Positions 56,363-64,000 of a stretch of 64,000 nt of DNA are shown piece after piece. This stretch comes from Defluviicoccus sp. (GTDB lineage: Bacteria; Pseudomonadota; Alphaproteobacteria; MPNO01), in NCBI GenBank assembly GCA_028820505.1, contig JAPPIT010000225.1, positions 64,356 to 128,355 of the forward strand, read 5' to 3'. The notes beneath the pieces are model-generated. The model saw only the letters and a list, made by a program, of their open reading frames with translations. It searched no databases and was not told where the DNA came from. Every line of letters begins with the position of its first letter. Position 1 is the stretch's first letter. A program made the translations under genes and the position numbers.

Positions 56363-58446
56363 GCCACCCACGGGCGTTCGCCTCGGGCTTGGCGCGCGCT
56401 CAGGACGCGCGGCCCGTCCGGTTCGAGCCAGATCGCCAGCGCGCCCTCGCGCCGCCGCTGACGCAGATCGATCAGCGTCGCGGGTTTCGGGCATCTCTTT
56501 CGGGCAATCCGGACCGAGGCGATCAGCAATGTCGCCTTGTGGCAGTCTTCCAGAAGGGCGGCGCGGTCGAAAACGATCGCTACCGAGTCCGGGCCTCGAT
56601 TCAGAATGCATCCGATCCCGTCGCAGGCGAACGCGGCGGTCCTTGCCGCGCGCCCGCCGGGCCACGGGGCGGGTTCGGCGAGCCCGGCGCTCCTGAGCCA
56701 ATATTCGCGGGTAAACCGGCGCGTTCCGGGAGCGATCGCGAGCTCGTCCCCCAGCCGCACCGCAACCGCGCGAGGATCGAGGCCCGCCAGGATATCGGGC
56801 GGTCTCTCCCGAGCCCCCGTCAGCACGGCGGCAAGAATCGGGATCAGGCCGAGCATCCTCAACCGGCCGCGCCAAAGACAGAGCCACAATCCGCCGCAAG
56901 TGGCCAGGGCAAGGAACGCGGCCGGCATCGCGGGAACGAGGAGGACGGCTGAAGGCCATGACGACACGGCCTTCGCGATGGCGACGACCGCGGCGATTCC
57001 CCACCCCATGGGCTCCAGCCCCAGCGCTTCCAGCCCCAGCGGCATCAGCAGGAACGCGACGATGGCGCACGGCATGATCCAAAGCCCGGTGATCGGGACT
57101 GCCAGGACGTTGGCGACGATTCCAAAAACGGCGAAACGATTGAAATGGTATATCGCGTAGGGTCCCGTCGCGAGACCGGCGATCAATGTCGTCATCCCGA
57201 CGCCGAGCGCGTAGAGAGCGATGCGCCGCGCGATACCGGCATCCGCGCGCCAGCCGGCGAAACGGCCGCTGATCGCCTCGTAGAATGCGACCAGGGCAAC
57301 CACGGCCGCGAACGACATCTGAAAGCTCGCGCCCAACAGGCTTTCGGGCGCGATCAGAAGGACCACCGCCGCCGCGACGGCGACCAGCCTCATCGAAATC
57401 GCGGCACGGTCGAGCATGACCGCGAGCAGGACCACCGAGAGCATGACGAAGGCGCGCTGGGTGGGGATCGAGGCTCCCGAAATTAACAGGTAGACCAGCG
57501 CACCCGCGAGCGCGCCGGCCGCCGCCCATTTCTTGATCGGATAGCGCAGCGCAATGAAGGGGACCGCGGCGAGCGCAGCCCTCAACCCGCCGAACAGAAG
57601 GGCCGCCACGAGCGAGAAATGAAGTCCCGAGATCGCCAGCAGATGAGCGAGCCCGGCGTCGCGCATCGCGACCAGAACCGGTTCCGGAATGCCGCCGCGC
57701 TCTCCCGCGGTCAGCGCGGCGGCAATGGCGCCGTCTTCGCCCGGCAGAACGTTCGCGATCCTTTGAACGATCCTCTGGCGGAGGAGATCGATGCGGGCGC
57801 GGAGACCGGGCGGATCGCGGGCCGGCGCGATCGTCGGTCGCGATACGGCGAAACCGACCGCGCCCAGCTGCCGGTACCAGGCCCGTCGTGCGAAATCGAA
57901 CCCTCCGGGGATGACCGGCGCGAGCGGAGGCTGGAGGATTGCGCGCACCGAAAGAATTGCGCCCGGCTGGAGCCCGGCGTCGGCGGAACGAACGCCGATG
58001 CGAATGCGCCGGGGAGTCCGTTCGGCTGGAAGACCTGAAATCCGTGCCCGGGAGATCGTCACTCGCCGCGCGCCGCGCCTGTCGAGCGATACCGTCTCGA
58101 CGGTCCCGGTCACCGTTACCGGCCCGATGCGCCGTTCGAGCACCGGCGCCTCCACCGCGACCGTTCGGACCTGGGCGAGAGAGAACCCGCCGGCCAGGGC
58201 AGCGAGCCCGATCAGAACGGGGCCCCAGGGTCGGCGCCTGAGGACGAACGCGGCCGTAACCAGCGCCAGGGACGAAACGATGAGCCAGGATGCCGGCTCA
58301 TGGGGCAGGGAGAAATAGGTCGCGATCCCGAGCCCGAGCGCGACGGGAAGCCACAGAACCCAGCGATCCCGCTCGGCGGCGATGGCGGAGGGAAAACCGG
58401 ATGCGGTGCCGGTCGGGATACCCGCGTTGCCAAGCCCTCGGTTCAT
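56326..58446 (-). CDS. ComEC/Rec2 family competence/membrane protein
   Basis: DUF4131-type N-terminus, [43 protein letters not shown]; many TM helices. Confidence 0.93.
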   Translation of the reverse strand: MNRGLGNAGIPTGTASGFPSAIAAERDRWVLWLPVALGLGIATYFSLPHEPASWLIVSSLALVTAAFVLRRRPWGPVLIGLAALAGGFSLAQVRTVAVEAPVLERRIGPVTVTGTVETVSLDRRGARRVTISRARISGLPAERTPRRIRIGVRSADAGLQPGAILSVRAILQPPLAPVIPGGFDFARRAWYRQLGAVGFAVSRPTIAPARDPPGLRARIDLLRQRIVQRIANVLPGEDGAIAAALTAGERGGIPEPVLVAMRDAGLAHLLAISGLHFSLVAALLFGGLRAALAAVPFIALRYPIKKWAAAGALAGALVYLLISGASIPTQRAFVMLSVVLLAVMLDRAAISMRLVAVAAAVVLLIAPESLLGASFQMSFAAVVALVAFYEAISGRFAGWRADAGIARRIALYALGVGMTTLIAGLATGPYAIYHFNRFAVFGIVANVLAVPITGLWIMPCAIVAFLLMPLGLEALGLEPMGWGIAAVVAIAKAVSSWPSAVLLVPAMPAAFLALATCGGLWLCLWRGRLRMLGLIPILAAVLTGARERPPDILAGLDPRAVAVRLGDELAIAPGTRRFTREYWLRSAGLAEPAPWPGGRAARTAAFACDGIGCILNRGPDSVAIVFDRAALLEDCHKATLLIASVRIARKRCPKPATLIDLRQRRREGALAIWLEPDGPRVLSARQARGERPWVAQYWRNRQTRRP

Positions 58447-58517
58447 CGTGTAAGCGCACGCTTGCGCCGGGGCTCTCGCGCCGCGGTACCGATGAACCGG
58501 CTCCCAGAGGATCCGCC

Positions 58518-59927
58518 ATGACGGTCGTCACCCGCTTCGCTCCCTCGCCGACCGGGTTTCTTCATATCGGCGGCGCGCGGACGGCGCTGTTCAACTGGCT
58601 GTATGCGCGCCACCACGGCGGCCGGTTCCTGCTGAGGATCGAGGATACCGACCGCCGCCGTTCCACCGACGAGGCGGTCGCGGCGATTTTCGATGGCCTG
58701 TCGTGGCTCGGGCTCGACTGGGACGATGAGCCGGTGCGCCAGTTCTCGCGTCTCCCGAGCCACGTCGAGGCGGCGCACCGCCTGCTCGATGAAGGAAAGG
58801 CCTATCGCTGTTATGCCACGCCGGAAGAGCTCGCGGACATGCGCGAGCGGGCCAAGGCCGAAGGGCGCAGGATGCTCTACGACGGGCGCTGGCGCGACCG
58901 CGATCCCGGCGACGCGCCGTCGGGCGTCGATCCGGTCATTCGCTTCAAGGCGCCTCGCGAAGGCGAAACCGTCGTCGAGGATGCCGTGCAAGGCACGGTC
59001 CGCGTGGCGAACGGCCAACTCGACGACATGGTGTTGCTCAGGAGCGACGGAACGCCGACCTACATGCTTGCGGTCGTGGTCGACGATCACGACATGGGGA
59101 TCACCCATGCGATCCGGGGCGACGATCATCTCAACAACGCCTTTCGCCAGACCCAGCTTTTTCGCGCGCTGGGCTGGGAAGCGCCGGCTTATGCCCATAT
59201 TCCCCTGATCCACGGCGCCGACGGCGCCAAGCTGTCCAAGCGGCACGGCGCGCTGGGCGTCGAAGCCTATCGCGATATGGGCATTCTTCCCGACGCGCTG
59301 GCGAACGGATTGCTGCGCCTCGGATGGAGCCATGGGGACGATGAGATAATCGCCCGGGACCAGGCGATCGAGTGGTTCGATCTCGACCGTGTCGGGCGCG
59401 GCGCGGCGCGGTTCGATCTCGACAAGTTGATGAGCCTCAACGCGCATTACATCCAGCAGACGAAGCCCCATGCGCTCGTGGAATCGATCCGACCCCACCT
59501 TGAGCGGGCTATCGGAAAGGCGCTCGGCTCGGACAACACCGATCGGCTGATACGCGCGATGCCCGGCCTCGCGCCACGCGCGAACAACCTCGTTTCTCTG
59601 GCGGAAAGCGCCGCCTTCTATGTCGCCGAGCGGCCCATAGCGGTCGACGCAAAAGCGGCGAGACAGCTGGGAGAGGACTCCAGGTCGGCGCTCTCGGAAT
59701 TGCTCGACGTATTCGACGCGCTCGACTCCTGGGAAGAGGACAAGATCGAGATGGCGGTTCGCGGCTTCGCACAGGCTCAGGGTGCCAAGCTGGGCGCTGT
59801 TGCACAACCTTTGCGGGCATGTCTTGTCGGAAAGACCGTGTCGCCCGGAATATTCGAGGTCGCCGCGGTTCTCGGACGGGAGGAGACGCTCGACCGTATC
59901 CGGGACGCTCTGGGGTCCGATGAATGA
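58518..59927 (+). CDS. gltX: glutamate--tRNA ligase
   Basis: [45 protein letters not shown]. Confidence 0.97.
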   Translation: MTVVTRFAPSPTGFLHIGGARTALFNWLYARHHGGRFLLRIEDTDRRRSTDEAVAAIFDGLSWLGLDWDDEPVRQFSRLPSHVEAAHRLLDEGKAYRCYATPEELADMRERAKAEGRRMLYDGRWRDRDPGDAPSGVDPVIRFKAPREGETVVEDAVQGTVRVANGQLDDMVLLRSDGTPTYMLAVVVDDHDMGITHAIRGDDHLNNAFRQTQLFRALGWEAPAYAHIPLIHGADGAKLSKRHGALGVEAYRDMGILPDALANGLLRLGWSHGDDEIIARDQAIEWFDLDRVGRGAARFDLDKLMSLNAHYIQQTKPHALVESIRPHLERAIGKALGSDNTDRLIRAMPGLAPRANNLVSLAESAAFYVAERPIAVDAKAARQLGEDSRSALSELLDVFDALDSWEEDKIEMAVRGFAQAQGAKLGAVAQPLRACLVGKTVSPGIFEVAAVLGREETLDRIRDALGSDE

Positions 59928-60019
59928 GAGGTGCGCAGCCCGTCAATTTGATCTGAAGGCGCGAAATCTTTAAAGTCCGGCGCCGGCGCGCCGCCGGCAA
60001 TTCATGTCAATGGGGGATT

Positions 60020-61354
60020 GTGGAGATGGGCAACGACGCCACGCGTGGCAACGACGCGCCGGAGGACAGCATCACGATCGTCAACAATGCCTCCGGCGAC
60101 AAGGTCACGTTCCCCGTCCTGCAGGGCAGCTGCGGCCCCAAGGTGATCGACATCCGCAAGCTCTACGGCGCGACGGACATGTTCACCTACGACCCGGGGT
60201 TCACCGCCACCGGGAGTTGCGAGTCCAAGATCACCTTCATCGACGGCGAGGCCGGCATCCTCCTGCATCGCGGTTATCCGATCGAGGATCTCGCCGCGCA
60301 CAGCGACTTCATGGAAGTCTGCTATCTCCTGCTATACGGGGAGCTTCCGACGCCGGAAGAGAAGGACACGTTCGTGCATTCCATCACCTTCCACACGATG
60401 GTGCACGAGCAACTCCACAAGTTCATCGACGGCTTCCGGCGCGATGCGCATCCCATGGCGATCATGTGCGGCATCGTCGGCGCGCTTTCCGCCTTCTACC
60501 ACGACAGCACCGACATCGCCGATCCCTACCAGCGCATGGTCGCGTCCTACCGCATGATCGCGAAGATGCCGACCATCGCGGCATGGGCGTTCAAATATTC
60601 TCTGGGGCAGCCGTTCATCTACCCGCGCAACGACCTGACCTATGCCGAAAATTTCATCCACATGATGTTCGCGACGCCGTGCGAGGACTACGAGATCAGC
60701 CCGGTGATCGCAAAGGCCCTCGACCGGATCCTGATCCTGCACGCCGATCATGAACAGAACGCTTCGACGTCGACGGTGCGGCTGGCCGGTTCCAGCGGCG
60801 CCAACCCGTTCGCCTGCATCGCGGCCGGCATCGCAAGCCTGTGGGGTCCCGCGCATGGCGGCGCCAACGAAGCTGTGCTCAACATGCTCAACGAGATCGG
60901 CAGTCCCAACCGGATAGGCGAGTTCGTCGACAAAGCGAAGAAGCCCGACGACCCGTTCCGCCTGATGGGTTTCGGGCACCGGGTCTACAAGAATTTCGAT
61001 CCCCGGGCGCGTCTCATGCGGGAATCCTGCCACGAGGTGCTCGACGAGCTCGGGGTCGAGAACGAGCCGCTGCTCGAGCTGGCGATGGAGCTCGAACGCA
61101 TCGCGCTGGAAGACGAGTACTTCGTCGAGCGCCGGCTCTATCCCAATGTCGACTTCTATTCCGGCATCATCTTCAAGGCGATAGGCATTCCGGTCAGCAT
61201 GTTTACCGTGCTGTTCGCCGTGGCCCGGACGGTCGGCTGGGTCGCCCAGTGGAACGAGATGGTCGAGGACCCCAACCAGAAAATCGGCCGTCCCCGCCAG
61301 CTCTATACGGGATACGAGCAGCGCCCCTATGTGCCGCTCGCGGAGCGTGCCTGA
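60020..61354 (+). CDS. gltA: citrate synthase
   Basis: [70 protein letters not shown]. Confidence 0.98.
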   Translation: MEMGNDATRGNDAPEDSITIVNNASGDKVTFPVLQGSCGPKVIDIRKLYGATDMFTYDPGFTATGSCESKITFIDGEAGILLHRGYPIEDLAAHSDFMEVCYLLLYGELPTPEEKDTFVHSITFHTMVHEQLHKFIDGFRRDAHPMAIMCGIVGALSAFYHDSTDIADPYQRMVASYRMIAKMPTIAAWAFKYSLGQPFIYPRNDLTYAENFIHMMFATPCEDYEISPVIAKALDRILILHADHEQNASTSTVRLAGSSGANPFACIAAGIASLWGPAHGGANEAVLNMLNEIGSPNRIGEFVDKAKKPDDPFRLMGFGHRVYKNFDPRARLMRESCHEVLDELGVENEPLLELAMELERIALEDEYFVERRLYPNVDFYSGIIFKAIGIPVSMFTVLFAVARTVGWVAQWNEMVEDPNQKIGRPRQLYTGYEQRPYVPLAERA

Positions 61355-61362
61355 CCGAGCGC

Positions 61363-61782
61363 TCAGGAGCGCTGGATCAGTTCGATCCGGTAGCCGTCCG
61401 GGTCTTCGATAAACGCCATATGGGTCTGGCTGCCGCCGAACTTCATCGGGCCGGGGGGCCGCGGGATGGCGACCCCTTCTTTCTCCAGCACATCGCACGT
61501 CTCGTAGACGTCCGGCACCGCGACCGCGAGATGGCCGAACGCGGAGCCGAGCTCGTAGGCGTCTTCCTGGTCCCAGTTGTGGGTCAGCTCGATCACCGTG
61601 TTGTCGGTCTCCTCGCCGTAGCCGACGAAGGCCAGCGTGAAGCGACCGTCCGGGAACTCGCGCCGCCGGAGAATATTCATGCCGAGGTGGCGGGTGTAGA
61701 AGTCGAGCGACTTTTCGAGATCCCGTACCCGGATCATCGTATGAAGAAAACGATAGTTCGACTTGTCTGCGGCATCGTTCAT
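61363..61782 (-). CDS. gloA: lactoylglutathione lyase (glyoxalase I)
   Basis: FLHTMIRVRDLEKSLDFYTRHLGMNILRRREFPDGRFTLAFVGYG; VIELTHNWD; FIEDPDGYRIELIQ. Confidence 0.95.
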   Translation of the reverse strand: MNDAADKSNYRFLHTMIRVRDLEKSLDFYTRHLGMNILRRREFPDGRFTLAFVGYGEETDNTVIELTHNWDQEDAYELGSAFGHLAVAVPDVYETCDVLEKEGVAIPRPPGPMKFGGSQTHMAFIEDPDGYRIELIQRS

Positions 61783-62972
61783 CGAAAAGCTCCCTGTTCG
61801 CTCCGGGCGCCGGACCGCCGGCGCAAGACATCGAGTATCGCTTCGGCCGCCCGGACGCTCGGGCTTTTTCCCTCCGGCCGAAGTGTTTCGAGCGCGGTTG
61901 CGGCCGCTTCGCGCTGCGCCCGGCGTGCTTGCGTGTCCCGCAGGAGCCGCAATGCCGCCTCGGCGAGTCGGCCGCCCGTGCACTTCTCCTGAAGAAACTC
62001 CGGGATCGCCGGCCGGTCAAGGATCAGGTTGACGATCGTGAAATATCGGATGCGGACCATGCGCCTGACGATCGACAGGGTAAGGGGGTTCATCCTGTAG
62101 GCGACGATCATCGGCACCCCGGCGAGCGCCAGGTCGAGCGTCACACTGCCCGATGCCGCGAGCGCCACGTCGCAGGCGGCCATCGCCGCGTGACGCTGCC
62201 GGCGGTCTCCGATGACCGTGACAGGTTCGGGCCAACGAGCCACGGCGTGCCGGATCGTATCCGTATGGGCAGGCACCGCGGGAACGACGATCCGGATCCC
62301 GGGCTCGGCGGCCGCGATCCGTCGTATCGCGTCGGCGAAGACCGGCATCAGCCGGGAGATTTCCATGCGGCGGCTTCCCGGAAGCAGCCCGATCACCGGC
62401 CCCGACCCGATACCGTGGCGGGCGCGAAACGCCAGGCCTTCCCCGGTTTCGATCTCGGCTTCCAGCCCCGGATGACCGACGAAGGTGCAGTCCAGCCCTT
62501 CCGCCTCGAAATAGGGCGGTTCGAAGGGAAGCAGGACAAGCAGATGGTCGATCTTTCTTGCGAGCTTGCGTGCCCTTCCCGGGCGCCATGCCCAGACCGT
62601 CGGCGCGACATAGTGGATCAGCGGAGCATCGACTCTTCCCAGGCGGCGCCATACGCCGTTCGCGAACGCCGGTGCGTCGATCGTCACGACCGCATCGGGG
62701 GACAGGCGTCGGATCGCCCCGGCGGTCTCCGACATCCGCCGCATGATGGACAGCGCTCGCGGCAGAACTTCCACCAGCCCCATCACGGACAACTCTTCAA
62801 TGGGAAACAGGCTCTCGAGGCCTTCGGCGGCCATCGCCTCGCCGCCGACGCCGGCGAAGCGTACCTCCTCGCCGGTCAACGTCCGCAACGCCGCCATCAG
62901 CCTGCCGCCGATCTCGTCTCCCGAGGGTTCGCCGGCGACAAGGAAGATCAGCGGCGAGGTGCTGGCCTGCAT
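61779..62972 (-). CDS. lpxB: lipid-A-disaccharide synthase
   Basis: LIFLVAGEPSGDEIGGRLMAAL; FVGHPGLE; LLPGSRRMEISRLMPVF. Confidence 0.97.
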   Translation of the reverse strand: MQASTSPLIFLVAGEPSGDEIGGRLMAALRTLTGEEVRFAGVGGEAMAAEGLESLFPIEELSVMGLVEVLPRALSIMRRMSETAGAIRRLSPDAVVTIDAPAFANGVWRRLGRVDAPLIHYVAPTVWAWRPGRARKLARKIDHLLVLLPFEPPYFEAEGLDCTFVGHPGLEAEIETGEGLAFRARHGIGSGPVIGLLPGSRRMEISRLMPVFADAIRRIAAAEPGIRIVVPAVPAHTDTIRHAVARWPEPVTVIGDRRQRHAAMAACDVALAASGSVTLDLALAGVPMIVAYRMNPLTLSIVRRMVRIRYFTIVNLILDRPAIPEFLQEKCTGGRLAEAALRLLRDTQARRAQREAAATALETLRPEGKSPSVRAAEAILDVLRRRSGARSEQGAFR

Positions 62973-62988
62973 GGCTGCGCTCTGAGCG

Positions 62989-63810
62989 TCATTCGGGCTC
63001 TTCGACGCCGACGACGAAGAGCCCGGCCGCGTCCGCTTCACGGCCCACGGTCTCGGCATCGAGGATCAGCGCGCGCCCCGCTCCGACGGCGATGCCGGCA
63101 AGCCCCGCGCGGGCGGCATTGGCTACGGTACGCGGGCCGATCGTCGGAAGATCGACACGGGTGTCCTGCCCCGGCTTGCACGCCTTGACCAGAACGCCGC
63201 CCTCGCCCTCCGCAAGGAGCGGCGCGCAGCGCTCTATCAGCGCATCGGTTCCCTCCGCGGCCTCGACCCCGATAACGCGCCCCTGCTGGACGATCACCCC
63301 CTGGCCGACATCCAGAGCGCCGAGCGCGCGCGCGACTTCGAATCCTCGGCGGATATCGGCGTCCTGCGCCGGGTCGGGTCCGCGATCGCCGTAAAGCCGC
63401 GCTTCCGCGGCGAGCGATTGGGCGAAGGTCTCCGGCGCCACCACACGCAGCCCCTCCGCTTCCAGGGCCTCGGCGATCGCGTTCAGAATCGAACCGTCCC
63501 GATAGTAGGACCGTCCGATCCGGACGAGAAAGCGCGCCGTCTTCGCGTCGGGGCGGAGGGAACGGATCGGAGGCCTGGTAACGCCGCCGACCAGCACCAC
63601 CTCCTCCGCGCCGGCGGACTTGAGGAGCTCGACCCCCCTTCCGGCCTGGCCGAGCCGAATCCAGGCGTCGGGGGGGTGGGAAAACGACGCCGGATCGGCC
63701 TGATCCCGCAGCCCGATGACATAGGGGTTTCGTCCGGAGTTCCTGCAGGCCGCGATGACCCGTTCGGGCATGTCGCCCGCGCCGGCGATGACGCCGATCC
63801 TAGGGGGCAT
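62989..63810 (-). CDS. lpxI: UDP-2,3-diacylglucosamine diphosphatase LpxI (DUF1009)
   Basis: IGVIAGAGDMPERVIAACR; VGGVTRPPIRSLRPD; GQDTRVDLPTIGPRTVANAARAGLAGIAVGAGRALILD; followed by lpxB. Confidence 0.94.
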   Translation of the reverse strand: MPPRIGVIAGAGDMPERVIAACRNSGRNPYVIGLRDQADPASFSHPPDAWIRLGQAGRGVELLKSAGAEEVVLVGGVTRPPIRSLRPDAKTARFLVRIGRSYYRDGSILNAIAEALEAEGLRVVAPETFAQSLAAEARLYGDRGPDPAQDADIRRGFEVARALGALDVGQGVIVQQGRVIGVEAAEGTDALIERCAPLLAEGEGGVLVKACKPGQDTRVDLPTIGPRTVANAARAGLAGIAVGAGRALILDAETVGREADAAGLFVVGVEEPE

Positions 63811-64000
63811 TGCCCGCCTTGGGCTGGCATATCGCGCGGGCGGAATCGGCACGCATGAAAGCCACGATATCCATCACCGCAGCGTTTTCGGAATACATTT
63901 CCGCAACATCGTCGATACGCTCGGACAGCGTGCCCTCGTCCGCGAACAACAAACGGTAGGCGGTCCGCAGTGCCTGTATATCCGCGCGTGAGAAGTCCCG
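63800..64000 (-). CDS. lpxA: acyl-ACP--UDP-N-acetylglucosamine O-acyltransferase, C-terminal part (5' end beyond window)
   Basis: Hand translation of the minus strand: RDFSRADIQALRTAYRLLFADEGTLSERIDDVAEMYSENAAVMDIVAFMRADSARAICQPKAGNAP*; LpxA C-terminus, stop overlaps the lpxI start. Confidence 0.9.
   Translation of the reverse strand, partial: RDFSRADIQALRTAYRLLFADEGTLSERIDDVAEMYSENAAVMDIVAFMRADSARAICQPKAGNAP

Overview
High-GC alphaproteobacterial chromosomal segment. The gene order (tpiA-ppiD-trpDC-moaC-moeA-lexA-comEC-gltX-gltA-lpxB/I/A, pdhABC-lpd-lipA, dusB-ntr-trkA-hfq-hflX) resembles Rhodospirillales-type genomes. It is almost fully coding, about 60 genes, and I found no rRNA, tRNA, CRISPR array, phage or IS element. 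From 1 to about 11.7 kb lies a catabolic/accessory block: molybdenum hydroxylase C-terminus, HicB-like orphan, HyuA/HyuB, a heptad/hendecad coiled-coil membrane protein, a stand-alone MetE-C-like enzyme, SDR, Zn-ADH, an orphan TRAP solute-binding protein and a CoA-transferase-like pair. From about 11.7 kb to the end the content is mostly housekeeping. The most unusual feature is the remodelled ntr locus (29.1-34.4 kb). No ntrB lies between dusB and ntrC. The ntrC-like gene encodes only a degenerate receiver plus the Fis-type HTH, with the whole AAA+ sigma54-activation domain missing. The neighbouring NtrX has lost GAFTGA and the Walker B glutamate, while the NtrY kinase motif looks intact. Other points of note: a consensus-perfect CIRCE upstream of groESL, a perfect GAAC-N7-GAAC SOS box upstream of lexA, absence of trpE/trpG next to trpDC, a near-duplicate lipoyl domain in PdhB and PdhC, and an lpxA 3' end that is missing from the supplied ORF track.
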